Below, piece after piece: positions 26,003 through 34,230 of a stretch of 64,000 nucleotides of DNA. The number at the start of each line of letters is the position of its first letter. Position 1 is the first letter of the stretch. Source of the DNA: Raskinella chloraquaticus (SeqCode). Its GTDB lineage: Bacteria > Pseudomonadota > Alphaproteobacteria > Rhizobiales > UBA4765. Location: contig DEZK01000007.1 in assembly GCA_002365175.1 (NCBI GenBank), positions 1 through 64,000 on the forward strand, in the 5' to 3' direction. The notes below the pieces were generated by a model. The model was not told the DNA's origin, made no database searches, and worked only from the letters and a program-made list of their open reading frames with translations. The position numbers and the translations under genes are program-made.

Positions 26003-26416
26003 ATGGGTTTTTTAATTAAAGCGGCCTTCTGGCTATCCGTTGTTGTGGTTCTTCTGCCAGCGCCTGAAGGCAGCGAGGGCGGCACCCGTATGATCGGCAC
26101 CACCGAGGCCGTCAGCCTCCTATCGGCAGCGCTGAATGATGCGCGTGGCTTTTGCCAGCGCAATCCAGAGGCATGCGTCACCGGCACGCAGGCCGCCCAA
26201 ACATTCGGCCAGAAGGCACAATATGCGAGCCGCCTGCTTCATGATTTCATTTCTGATCGTGTCGATACCGGCGTGACCAGCGCTTCAACACCGACGCCGT
26301 CGGCTCATTCCAAAGGTCGCGCACCCGGCGGCAGCATCGATACGCTCTCGCCCGCCGATCTCGAGCCGACCTGGCGCTCGCCTGACATTCGCCAGGCGAG
26401 CCTCAAGCGGAGCTGA
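26003..26416 (+). CDS. DUF5330 family protein
   Basis: A 137-residue protein with an N-terminal hydrophobic segment (LIKAAFWLSVVVVLLPAP) and the DUF5330 pattern: TTEAVSLLSAALNDARGFC, NPEACVTGTQAAQTFGQKAQ. It is probably anchored in the inner membrane facing the periplasm. The family is restricted to Rhizobiales-like bacteria and uncharacterised. The two cysteines in FCQRNPEAC may form a disulfide. It is followed 64 bases later by sufE on the same strand. Confidence 0.82.
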   Translation: MGFLIKAAFWLSVVVVLLPAPEGSEGGTRMIGTTEAVSLLSAALNDARGFCQRNPEACVTGTQAAQTFGQKAQYASRLLHDFISDRVDTGVTSASTPTPSAHSKGRAPGGSIDTLSPADLEPTWRSPDIRQASLKRS

Positions 26417-26480
26417 GAGAGCCAGCGAAGCGGAGACCGGCAATTTCCAGCCGGAAGGCAGTCTGCTATGGTCTGTCGTC

Positions 26481-26906
26481 ATGAACACCAGTTTTGCAGA
26501 TATCAAGGAAACGCTCGCACTCATTGATGATTGGGAAGAGCGGTACCGTTTCATTATCGACCTTGGCCGTGAACTTCCCCCGCTTCCCGAGGATCGGCGG
26601 ACAGATGCCTACAAGGTGCGTGGCTGCGCCAGCCAGGTGTGGCTTGTCCCAGAATGGCGCTCGAGCAGCGAGGGCCCGCGTTTTTCCTACCAGGGTGATA
26701 GCGATGCGCATATCGTGCGCGGGCTGGTGGCGATTGTGCTTGCGCTTTATGACGGTCGCACCCGCGAGGCGGTTCTCCACGTTGATGCGAAGGCGGAATT
26801 TGATGACCTGGGATTATCCCAACACCTGACCGCGCAACGTGCCAACGGTCTGTTCTCGATGGTGGAGCGCATCAAGGCTGATGCGCAGGCTGCGCTGGCA
26901 GTTTGA
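26481..26906 (+). CDS. sufE: SufE family sulfur acceptor
   Basis: A 141-residue SufE-like protein. It has the family opening (FADIKETLALIDDWEERYRF), the LGRELPPLPEDRRTDAYKVRG stretch and the acceptor cysteine in VRGCASQVWL (about Cys49). SufE takes persulfide sulfur from the SufS cysteine desulfurase for iron-sulfur cluster assembly. No sufS is nearby, which is usual for this stand-alone copy in Rhizobiales. The following CoA transferase gene starts one base after its stop. Confidence 0.92.
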   Translation: MNTSFADIKETLALIDDWEERYRFIIDLGRELPPLPEDRRTDAYKVRGCASQVWLVPEWRSSSEGPRFSYQGDSDAHIVRGLVAIVLALYDGRTREAVLHVDAKAEFDDLGLSQHLTAQRANGLFSMVERIKADAQAALAV

Positions 26907-26907
26907 G

Positions 26908-28329
26908 ATGATGTCGCCAGGTGATCATCTGCACGCATTGTGGACGGGGCTTGGCGGCGATGGCGCAGCGCTCGCAGGAATTCAACTCAGCGGAGCGGAT
27001 CCGGTCTTGCCATCGTCGTTTCGTGTCGGCATGGCGGCCCAATTGTCGATTGTCGCTGCAGCCACCGCTGCGCGCGAACTGGGGCGGCGGCGGCTCGGTA
27101 TTCATCAGGAACTGAGCGTTGATGCGCTTGCCGCAGCGATCGAATGCCGCAGCGAGCGATTGCTGCGTATCAACGGCAAACAGCCCAGCGAATTATGGGA
27201 CGCCATTGCCGGCATCTATCCCTGCCGACACGGGCGCCATGTCCGCCTTCATACCAACTTCGCCCATCATCGCGCCGGCATCATCCGGTTGCTGGGTTGC
27301 CGGGACACCAAGTCCGCTGTTGCCGAAGCTCTTGTCGATTGGGAGGGTGAAGCCTTCGAGAGTGCCGCCACCGCCGCAGGAATGGTTGTGTCCTATGTAC
27401 GCACGTTCGAGGAATGGGATCGCCACCCACAGCGTGCAGCCATTGCCGCGCAGCCCCTGGTTCATTTGACAAAGATCGGCGAAGCGCCAGGACCACGATC
27501 AGTCAGCGGGGAGCGGCCCATCGACGATCTGCGTGTTCTCGAAATGACCCGTATCATCGCCGCCCCCGTCGCCGGCCGCGTTCTGGCAGCCCATGGCGCT
27601 GATGTCTTACGGGTGATTGCGCCCGAGCTCCCGACCATCGAAGCGCTTGATATCGACAGCGGCCGCGGCAAGCGCTCGGCCTTCCTGAATATCGCGCAGC
27701 CAGCCGACACGACAACTTTTACCACACTGTTGCAGAAGGCCGACATATTCCTGCAAAGCTATCGTCCAGGCATCTTGGAGCGCCTTGGCTACGGCGCGGA
27801 CCACCTCGCAAGCCTGCGACCCGGCCTGATCATCGCGCGGTTGTCAGCCTATGGCCGCCAGGGGCCATGGGCCGGAAAGCGCGGCTTCGATAGCCTCGTC
27901 CAGGCGGCAACGGGTTTCAATCTCGCTGAAGCAAATGCCGCTGGCGAACAGGCGCCGCGGCCGCTGCCCATGCAGATCCTCGATCACGCCTCAGGATATC
28001 TGCTCGCCTTCGGCGCGCTGATGGCGCGCTTGCGCCAGCTTGATGAAGGGGGCACGTGGCAGGTTGACGTGTCATTGGCGCGCACCGGCAATTGGCTGCG
28101 TGATCTCGGGCAGATTGATGACGGCTTTGCGGCGCCAGAGCCCTCTGACGCAGTGTTGGCAACATTGTGCGATCAAGCCCCGTCTGGCTACGGCATGCTG
28201 ACATTTCCCCGGCATGCCGCCAGGCTCACTCACACGCCGGCGCGATGGGTGCGACCATCGGTCCCGTTTGGTAGCAATCAGCCGCACTGGGTCAGTGCGG
28301 ATGAGACGCCCGATCGCGCCAGGCTTTGA
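26908..28329 (+). CDS. Family III (CaiB/BaiF-type) CoA transferase
   Basis: About 473 residues from the ATG at 26908. The core family signature is in DLRVLEMTRIIAAPVAGRVLAAHGADVLRV and in SYRPGILERLGYG, with the likely catalytic aspartate in RGFDSLVQAATGF. An extra N-terminal domain of roughly 190 residues precedes the core, a form seen in two-domain family III enzymes. Such enzymes move CoA between acyl-CoA and free acids; the substrate cannot be told. It starts one base after sufE, and its last 38 bases overlap the convergent DUF6456 gene. Confidence 0.85.
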   Translation: MMSPGDHLHALWTGLGGDGAALAGIQLSGADPVLPSSFRVGMAAQLSIVAAATAARELGRRRLGIHQELSVDALAAAIECRSERLLRINGKQPSELWDAIAGIYPCRHGRHVRLHTNFAHHRAGIIRLLGCRDTKSAVAEALVDWEGEAFESAATAAGMVVSYVRTFEEWDRHPQRAAIAAQPLVHLTKIGEAPGPRSVSGERPIDDLRVLEMTRIIAAPVAGRVLAAHGADVLRVIAPELPTIEALDIDSGRGKRSAFLNIAQPADTTTFTTLLQKADIFLQSYRPGILERLGYGADHLASLRPGLIIARLSAYGRQGPWAGKRGFDSLVQAATGFNLAEANAAGEQAPRPLPMQILDHASGYLLAFGALMARLRQLDEGGTWQVDVSLARTGNWLRDLGQIDDGFAAPEPSDAVLATLCDQAPSGYGMLTFPRHAARLTHTPARWVRPSVPFGSNQPHWVSADETPDRARL

Positions 28330-29131
28330 TACGCCCGCCGGCTGTGGTTGCTGGAACCATGCGCATGCCATAATGGTCAGCAAGGCGCGTTAAAGCCAAA
28401 CCAAGAACGATGCGTCCACTGCGCGCCGGCCAACTCCTTTCGCGCTCGACTGTTTCCATCGGTTTCAGAAAACAACAGATATCGAGAAGAATGCCGGACA
28501 GCTCCGGGCCGACAGCCGCAAGGGCGCGGTTGCTGCGCTCGCGCGCGGCGATGGTGGCATCGGTGAACGCTCCCGCGTCCGCACCCCGGCGACCGCTGGC
28601 GACGGATGCATCCCAATTTGCGGTGGTCCGTGCCATCAACTGGCCGCGCGTGACATCGGCGCGCAGTTTTTCTCCCGCCGCGAACTGCATGTCATCGATC
28701 AACGGACTGCCATCCTTGTTGCGTCGCGATCGCAACCATGACAACGGGCTTTCGGCTGCATCACGCCACAAGCGATGCGTTACACGGTTTTCATCCTCGA
28801 CCGCCTCACGCCGCATCTCGCCATGCTGCGCGCGAAAGCCAAGATCGCTTTGCTCGTGGCGCGCCAGCCATGCAGCGCCGACGGTCGTCAGGACATGGAG
28901 CGGCGCGACGTCGACAGCGATCAGATCGCGCTCGAGAAGATCAACCGCCAGCTCGCGTGGCAGCGACATCATCGCCTCTCCGGCGACAGATATCAGGACG
29001 GCCTTGTCACTATCTTCCAGGACAAGGCCTTTGGCCGAACCCTTGTGCAGAAGTTTGAGAATAGCGGCCTGGCGCCGCACTGCCCGGGTGACAGGGGAAA
29101 TGAGCATGATCATATCCCTCCCCGCTCGCAT
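28292..29131 (-). CDS. DUF6456 protein with N-terminal regulator-like region
   Basis: A 279-residue protein whose C-terminal 140 residues match DUF6456 (ESPLSWLRSRRNKDGSPLI, AGEKLRADVTRGQL and the RSGRIVLGLALTRLADHYG helix). The N-terminal part (RRQAAILKLLHKGSAKG, TTVGAAWLARH) resembles a winged or helix-turn-helix fold. It starts inside the end of the DnaA-domain-like gene upstream (22-base overlap from 29131; 29113 is an alternative start), so the two are translated together. The pair occurs side by side in Rhizobiales; DNA binding is plausible but unproven. Confidence 0.8.
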   Translation of the reverse strand: MRAGRDMIMLISPVTRAVRRQAAILKLLHKGSAKGLVLEDSDKAVLISVAGEAMMSLPRELAVDLLERDLIAVDVAPLHVLTTVGAAWLARHEQSDLGFRAQHGEMRREAVEDENRVTHRLWRDAAESPLSWLRSRRNKDGSPLIDDMQFAAGEKLRADVTRGQLMARTTANWDASVASGRRGADAGAFTDATIAARERSNRALAAVGPELSGILLDICCFLKPMETVERERSWPARSGRIVLGLALTRLADHYGMRMVPATTAGGRIKAWRDRASHPH

Positions 29132-29472
29132 TTCAGGCTTTCCTCAAGACGGGCCAGAAATTGATCAAAGGCTGGATCATCACGCCCATCTTCAATGACG
29201 CGCAGCGCCAGCTTCACGCTGGACCGATCACGATCCAGCACAAGCGCTATCTGGGCAGGGCTCAGACCGAGCGCGACATGAGCAAGATACATCACGATCT
29301 GGCGGACACGCACCACGCTGGGCGAGCCGCGCCGGTATTTGCTCACCGCGTCCGCATTGACTGCAAAGATAGTTGCTATTCGCCCGATAAGGCCAGACAG
29401 CCTCAGGCTTTGTGAACGCGGCCATCCAGGCGCCATCTCGTGCTCCCGCGACGCACAATTCATCTGCTCCAT
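29110..29472 (-). CDS. Small protein with a DnaA domain IV-like DNA-binding fold
   Basis: A 120-residue protein. Residues 51-100 follow the C-terminal DNA-binding domain of DnaA: RVRQIVMYLAHVALGLSPAQ, then LDRDRSSVKLALRVIEDGRDD, which corresponds to the DnaA signature GRDHTTVLHA. No ATPase domain exists, so it is not an initiator itself. It could bind DnaA-box-like sites and compete with or modulate DnaA, or act as an ordinary regulator. It is the first gene of a two-gene unit with the DUF6456 gene. Confidence 0.78.
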   Translation of the reverse strand: MEQMNCASREHEMAPGWPRSQSLRLSGLIGRIATIFAVNADAVSKYRRGSPSVVRVRQIVMYLAHVALGLSPAQIALVLDRDRSSVKLALRVIEDGRDDPAFDQFLARLEESLKCERGGI

Positions 29473-29679
29473 TCCATCCTCCCGTACTAGGAATATAACC
29501 CTATCAAGAGTAAGGCGTGTTTACGGCACGGGAAGAGCGAAGACGTTTTCTTTTTATCTTCAAAATCTGTATCGTTTCCATGCCTTTGATTTATATATAT
29601 CTTTTGTGCACAATCTTTTTATGAACGGGGAGGAAAGCGAATATAAAATCAGTGTTAGGAATTGTTTCATAATGTGGAT

Positions 29680-29994
29680 ATGACCCATCCTCCCGGCACC
29701 GCCCCCTCTTATCCCCATGCCCTGCAAGAATTTCGCCACGGTCGCATGCGTGCCCTGCGAGAGGCGGATCATTCGCTCGCGCACGCCCCGATTGGCCAGC
29801 AACGACACGACATGGTGCTGGCCGGGCTCTCCCTGGTGCAATTACGTGCGATTCGGATCAGGCTCACCCGCGCCGCGCGCGCTGAGGCAAGCCGGGGCAA
29901 GATCGACCATCGAAGCTATGATCTGGCCCGTCATGCCCGGCTTATCCAGCAGGTGCGACAGGTGATGGATGAAATATCCCTGCGCGAGAAATGA
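29680..29994 (+). CDS. Small hypothetical protein, start uncertain
   Basis: About 104 residues from the ATG at 29680; GTG 29674 and TTG 29662 are alternatives, and the only purine-rich stretch (AGGA near 29657) fits none perfectly. The product is basic, histidine-rich and helical (LVQLRAIRIRLTRAARAEAS, HARLIQQVRQVMDEI), with composition and codon use like its neighbours. I do not recognise a family. It lies alone on the plus strand between the DnaA-like gene and mucR, in front of the mucR terminator. Confidence 0.5.
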   Translation: MTHPPGTAPSYPHALQEFRHGRMRALREADHSLAHAPIGQQRHDMVLAGLSLVQLRAIRIRLTRAARAEASRGKIDHRSYDLARHARLIQQVRQVMDEISLREK

Positions 29995-30037
29995 CACGCC
30001 GCGTCACCGCTCTCGCACGGCGCTGGACTTCGATGGC

Positions 30038-30067
30038 ATAAAAAAGGGGCTGCCGAAACAACCCCTT
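30038..30067 (-). terminator. Rho-independent terminator of mucR
   Basis: On the minus strand an AAGGGG stem (30062-30067) pairs with CCCCTT (30044-30049) around a 12-base loop and is followed by a run of six T (30040-30045). It starts 28 bases after the mucR stop codon. In the plus direction the A-run precedes the stem, so it is mainly a minus-strand terminator. Confidence 0.8.
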
Positions 30068-30094
30068 GTCAATCTTCGTCTGACCAAGAAGCGG

Positions 30095-30514
30095 TCAGCG
30101 CGAGCGTTTACGGCGCTGCTGGCCAAGGCCCATTTTCTTCGCCAGCTGCGAGCGCGCCTGAGCATAGTTTGGCGCCACCATCGGGTAATCGCTCGGCAGC
30201 CCCCACTTCTCGCGATATTGTTCCGGCGAGAGATTATAGTGAGTGCGCAGATGGCGCTTCAACGATTTGAATTTCTTCCCGTCTTCCAGGCAGATGATGT
30301 AATCGGCGGTGATTGATTTCTTCAACGAAACCGCCGGCTTCAGCGGCTCCGTCGACACAGGCGATTCGCCGGTCGTCGTGCGCCGAAGGGCCGCATACAC
30401 ATCGCCGATCAGCCCGGTAAGGTCGGATGGCGACAGCGGATTCTTGCTTACATAAGCAGAAACAATATCCGCCGCGAGTTCAATCAATGTTTCATTCGAG
30501 GTTGCTTCAGTCAT
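30095..30514 (-). CDS. mucR: MucR/Ros family transcriptional regulator
   Basis: A 139-residue MucR protein with the conserved N-terminal oligomerisation region (ETLIELAADIVSAYVSKN) and the zinc-finger-like DNA-binding domain DYIICLEDGKKFKSLKRHLR with Cys75, His88 and His92. MucR proteins act as H-NS-like silencers that bind AT-rich DNA with T-A steps and control exopolysaccharide, motility, virulence and cell-cycle genes, and usually repress their own promoter. It has a long AT-rich upstream region and a clear terminator, so it is monocistronic. The AT-rich orphan gene at 45855 is a natural candidate target. Confidence 0.95.
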   Translation of the reverse strand: MTEATSNETLIELAADIVSAYVSKNPLSPSDLTGLIGDVYAALRRTTTGESPVSTEPLKPAVSLKKSITADYIICLEDGKKFKSLKRHLRTHYNLSPEQYREKWGLPSDYPMVAPNYAQARSQLAKKMGLGQQRRKRSR

Positions 30515-30932
30515 AATTTCCGTTCTTTTCGTTCAAAGTTACATGGTTTGATTCGAAATTTGGCCTACTCACATTCAAGCAAAAAATTACCTGACATGTC
30601 CTGCGCAGATCACCGATCGCGAACGCACTCCAAATATCTCAGTAGTGTCAGATACACCAAGAAATCATGAGGTTCAAGTACAACCACGCTAATACAGCGT
30701 TGCATTTTTCATCCTCGAACAGGTCACGAGAGCACGTTACTTTCGAAATGGCATGAAATTGCGTATTTTTGTCCATGAACTGAACTCATACTTGGCCGTT
30801 GCGAATAATCGGTGGACAGCTGATCCGCGCGCCGGCATGGCGTATTGTGCACGAAACGGTGAAGCGGCGGGGAGGTTGTCGTCTCCGGTTCCGCCGCTTA
30901 CATTCCGGTGGCTCGGTCAAAAGGGGGCATAA
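30515..30932. promoter_or_regulatory. Long AT-rich intergenic region between mucR and msrB
   Basis: A 418-base gap without a credible ORF, markedly more AT-rich than its surroundings from 30515 to about 30800. It carries the divergent promoters of mucR and msrB. MucR is known to bind such AT-rich stretches and to autoregulate, so binding sites are expected here. A small RNA cannot be excluded; none is recognised. Confidence 0.6.
30862..30899 (+). other. GC-rich hairpin in the msrB leader
   Basis: A perfect 9-bp inverted repeat, AAGCGGCGG (30862-30870) and CCGCCGCTT (30891-30899), encloses a further GGAG/CTCC pair, so an RNA across it would fold strongly. It ends 33 bases before the msrB start. 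No T-run follows, so it is not a standard terminator; a leader structure or protein-binding dyad is possible. Confidence 0.45.
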
Positions 30933-31352
30933 ATGATGACGACGAAAACCTTGATCAGAAAAAGCGACAGCGAATGGCGGGCGCAACTGACGCCCTCTCA
31001 ATATGAAATCACGCGCATGCATGGCACGGAGCGCCCCTTCACCGGCCCCTATTGGGACGAGAAGAAGGCCGGCACCTATGCCTGCGTCTGCTGCAACGAG
31101 GCGCTTTTTGATTCGGCGACAAAGTTCGATTCGGGCACCGGCTGGCCAAGCTATTGGCAGCCGGTTGAAACCGGAGCGATCCGGGAATTTTCGGATAATT
31201 CCTGGCTGATGCGGCGCACCGAGGTGCGTTGTGCAGCGTGCGATGCCCATCTCGGCCATGTGTTCCCGGATGGTCCGAAGCCGACCGGCCTTCGCTATTG
31301 CATTAACGGTACCGCGTTGACGTTTGCGCCGCGCGAGGGGAGTAAAACGTGA
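30933..31352 (+). CDS. msrB: Peptide-methionine (R)-S-oxide reductase MsrB
   Basis: A 139-residue MsrB. Zinc is held by two CxxC pairs, Cys51/Cys54 in YACVCCNEALF and Cys100/Cys103 in RCAACDAHLGHV; the catalytic cysteine is Cys123 in GLRYCING. The SGTGWPSYW motif that binds substrate is intact. It repairs the R-epimer of oxidised methionine in proteins. The AAGGGGGC sequence a few bases upstream is the ribosome-binding site. Its stop overlaps the GTG start of the oligopeptidase gene, forming a protein repair and turnover operon. Confidence 0.95.
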   Translation: MMTTKTLIRKSDSEWRAQLTPSQYEITRMHGTERPFTGPYWDEKKAGTYACVCCNEALFDSATKFDSGTGWPSYWQPVETGAIREFSDNSWLMRRTEVRCAACDAHLGHVFPDGPKPTGLRYCINGTALTFAPREGSKT

Positions 31353-33487
31353 GCGCAGACGGCGGCGGGAATTTGTTGCCGCCGCGCGCCGCCAAACGGC
31401 CGGTGCGTCGAACCATTCACGGCGTCGAGCTGACAGACGACTACGCATGGCTGCGCGCCGAGAATTGGCGCGACGTGATGCGTACGCCGCGCCGTTTGTC
31501 GGCCGAGATCAGCAGCCATCTCAAGGCTGAAAATGCCTATACGAAGAACCATATCAAGCCGCTCGACGGGTTGCGGCGCCGCCTCTATGGCGAAATGCGG
31601 GGACGGATCAGGGAAGATGATTCGTCCGTGCCACTGCCTGACGGTCCCTGGCTCTATTATCAGCGCTATCGCGAAGGCGGCGAGCACAAGCTGATCTGCA
31701 GGCGGGCTCATGACGAGGGCACGGAAATCATCCTGCTCGACTGCGACGCGATCGCAGCCAAGACACCCTATTTCGATCTGACCGGAACATCACGCAGCCG
31801 CGACCATCGCTTTCTGGCGTGGGGGAGTGATGACAAGGGATCGGAATTATCCACCATCCGCATTCGCGATCTGGCAAGTGGACACGACCTCGACGACGCC
31901 ATTCCGGAGACATCAGGGGATGCGGTGTGGACGGCCGATGGCAGCGCTTTCTATTACGTCAAGCTCGATGCTGAATTGCGCCCCAGGCAGGTTTTTCGCC
32001 ATAGGCTCGGCACGCCTGTATCAAGCGATACGCTCATTCACGAAGAACAGGATAGCGGACTTTTTGTCACCATCAACGAGACGCAATCAGGCGCCTTCGG
32101 CACCATCGATATTCATGATCAGGTGACGAGCGAAGTCTATCTGCTCGATCTCAGCGATCATCAGGCAGACAAGCGGCTGATTGCGCCGCGGCGCCGTGAT
32201 GTCGCCTACAGCGTCGAGCATCATGGCGAGCGGCTGATCATCTGCACCAATCGCGACGAGGCCATCGACTTCAAACTGGTCGAGGCCCCGCTCGCCGATC
32301 CGTCACCTGACAATTGGCGGGAACTGGTTGCCCATCGCCCCGGCTGCTACATTCTGGCGCATACGGCCTATCGTGATTTCCTGGTGCGGCTGGAGCGCGA
32401 GGACGGCTTGCCGCGGATCGTGGTGCGCCATTGGGGCAGCGGCGAGGAACACAGTCTCAGCTTTGACGAGGAAGCCTATTCTCTCCTCTATCAGCCTGGA
32501 TACGAGTTTGCGACGACATCGTTGCGGTTCGTCTATTCCTCATTGACGACGCCTGCTGAAACCTTCGACTATGACATGGCAAGCCGGAAGCGGATTTTCC
32601 GCAAGCGCCAGGATGTGCCCTCGGGCCATGATCCCCGGCACTATGTGACGCGCCGCCTGCAGGCGTCAGCCCATGACGGTGAAAGAGTCCCGGTCTCACT
32701 GCTCATGCGCGCCGATACCAAACTGGACGGGTCGTCGCCCGTGCTTCTCTATGGCTACGGGTCGTATGGTCATGCGCTTGGCTCAAGCTTCCGCCCCAGC
32801 ATCCTGTCGCTGGTTGATCGTGGCATGATCTATGCCATCGCCCATATCCGGGGCGGCACCGAAAAAGGCCGGCGCTGGTATCTTGATGGCAAGCTGAAAA
32901 AGAAGACGAACACCTTCAAGGATTTCATATCGGCTGGCGAAGCACTGATTGCCGAAGGCTACACCTCGAAGGGCCGGATCGTCGGCCATGGCGGTTCAGC
33001 CGGCGGCATGCTGATGGGAGCCGTCGTCAATATGCGGCCCGACCTTTTCGCCGCCATCATCGCCGAAGTGCCGTTCGTCGATGTCATCAATACGATGCTC
33101 GATCCGACCCTGCCGCTGACGCCACCCGAATGGCCTGAATGGGGTAATCCCATTGATGATCCGGAGGCCCTGCGCGCCATGCTGGCGTATTCGCCCTATG
33201 ACAATGTGCGCGCTCAGCCTTATCCGGCTATTCTTGCCATGGGCGGATTGACCGATCCGCGGGTCACCTATTGGGAACCGACGAAGTGGGTGGCGCGGCT
33301 GCGGGAGCATACCACCGGCACCGCCCCCATCCTGCTTGATATCAACATGACAGCAGGACACGCCGGTGCCTCGGGAAGGCTCTCCGGTCTGAAGGAGATC
33401 GCCAAGGTGTATGCTTTCGCGCTTGCCTGCGCCGGGCTTGCCAGCAAACGGATACGTCGGCCAGCGACGACAGCAGCTGCGGCATGA
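31349..33487 (+). CDS. ptrB: Oligopeptidase B-like S9 family serine peptidase
   Basis: A 712-residue prolyl-oligopeptidase family enzyme: an N-terminal beta-propeller (about 70-400) and a C-terminal alpha/beta hydrolase with Ser in GHGGSAGGMLMG, Asp in GGLTDPRVTYWEP and His in MTAGHAGASG. The acidic residues typical of oligopeptidase B and the YGSYGHALGSSFRP region support cleavage after basic residues in small peptides. It starts with GTG in a GTGA overlap with msrB and ends in an ATGA overlap with the next hydrolase, so all three are co-translated. Cytosolic; no signal peptide. Confidence 0.9.
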   Translation: MSADGGGNLLPPRAAKRPVRRTIHGVELTDDYAWLRAENWRDVMRTPRRLSAEISSHLKAENAYTKNHIKPLDGLRRRLYGEMRGRIREDDSSVPLPDGPWLYYQRYREGGEHKLICRRAHDEGTEIILLDCDAIAAKTPYFDLTGTSRSRDHRFLAWGSDDKGSELSTIRIRDLASGHDLDDAIPETSGDAVWTADGSAFYYVKLDAELRPRQVFRHRLGTPVSSDTLIHEEQDSGLFVTINETQSGAFGTIDIHDQVTSEVYLLDLSDHQADKRLIAPRRRDVAYSVEHHGERLIICTNRDEAIDFKLVEAPLADPSPDNWRELVAHRPGCYILAHTAYRDFLVRLEREDGLPRIVVRHWGSGEEHSLSFDEEAYSLLYQPGYEFATTSLRFVYSSLTTPAETFDYDMASRKRIFRKRQDVPSGHDPRHYVTRRLQASAHDGERVPVSLLMRADTKLDGSSPVLLYGYGSYGHALGSSFRPSILSLVDRGMIYAIAHIRGGTEKGRRWYLDGKLKKKTNTFKDFISAGEALIAEGYTSKGRIVGHGGSAGGMLMGAVVNMRPDLFAAIIAEVPFVDVINTMLDPTLPLTPPEWPEWGNPIDDPEALRAMLAYSPYDNVRAQPYPAILAMGGLTDPRVTYWEPTKWVARLREHTTGTAPILLDINMTAGHAGASGRLSGLKEIAKVYAFALACAGLASKRIRRPATTAAAA

Positions 33488-34044
33488 AAGATCAACGCTT
33501 TACGCCGCAGCGCTCGCTGCTGGTGATGATTGATATGCAGCAACGCCTGATGCCGGCTATCGAACACGGGCAGCGGCTTGTCGATCAGGCGTGCCGGCTG
33601 ATGAAGGCAGCGCAATTGCTGGACATACCGGTCATCCTGGTTGAGGAAAATCCCGCAGGACTTGGCGCCACCGAAGAGCGCATCCGGCGGGCGGCGCCAC
33701 AAGCGCCCGTCATCGTCAAAATGGCGTTTGGCGCGGGCGATGAAGCGGCGGTTCTTGAGGAATTCGAGAAGAGACGGGCGGCTGGACGCGACCAGCTCGT
33801 GCTGGCTGGGGCTGAAGCGCATGTCTGCGTCCTGCAAAGTGCCCTTGGACTTGCCGCGCGCGGTTATCATGTCGGTGTTGTGAGCGATTGCATCGGCTCG
33901 CGTCGGGCCCATGACCGTGAGGTGGCCATCGCGCGCATGACCGGCGCAGGGGTGAGCGTGCTTACCAGGGAAATGATCGTTTTTGAATGGCTGGCAAGTG
34001 CGGCTCACCCCCAGTTCAAGGCGATCCTCGATACGGTTCGTTGA
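33484..34044 (+). CDS. Isochorismatase-family cysteine hydrolase
   Basis: A 186-residue isochorismatase-like hydrolase with the complete Asp-Lys-Cys triad: Asp17 in VMIDMQQRLM, Lys79 in VIVKMAFG and Cys115 in AEAHVCVLQSA. It resembles the YcaC-type group of unknown substrate rather than nicotinamidases, since the metal-binding histidines of PncA are not evident. It overlaps the oligopeptidase gene by four bases and is the last gene of that operon. Confidence 0.88.
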   Translation: MKDQRFTPQRSLLVMIDMQQRLMPAIEHGQRLVDQACRLMKAAQLLDIPVILVEENPAGLGATEERIRRAAPQAPVIVKMAFGAGDEAAVLEEFEKRRAAGRDQLVLAGAEAHVCVLQSALGLAARGYHVGVVSDCIGSRRAHDREVAIARMTGAGVSVLTREMIVFEWLASAAHPQFKAILDTVR

Positions 34045-34230
34045 ATCGGCGAGAGGCTGCCTGAATCACTGCTTTTCCCATCATCCCGTTGCAATATATG
34101 AATTATTCATTTGAACAAAATGCCCTGCTGAACATAATAAGGGCTAGCGAAACGCCGTCCCGATAGGCTAAGGTTTAGCCATTCGCACTCAGTGCCGCAC
34201 TGCCTTAGCCGATCATGAAAGGGTCCGCTC
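34045..34230 (+). promoter_or_regulatory. sod promoter region with an AT-rich dyad
   Basis: A 186-base region upstream of the superoxide dismutase gene. It contains an inverted repeat ATGAAT-T-ATTCAT at 34098-34110 inside an AT-rich patch. Iron- or manganese-responsive regulators (Fur/Mur, Irr, RirA) control such genes in related bacteria, but the dyad is not a clear match to a known box. GAAAGGGTCCGCTC supplies the ribosome-binding site. Confidence 0.35.
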
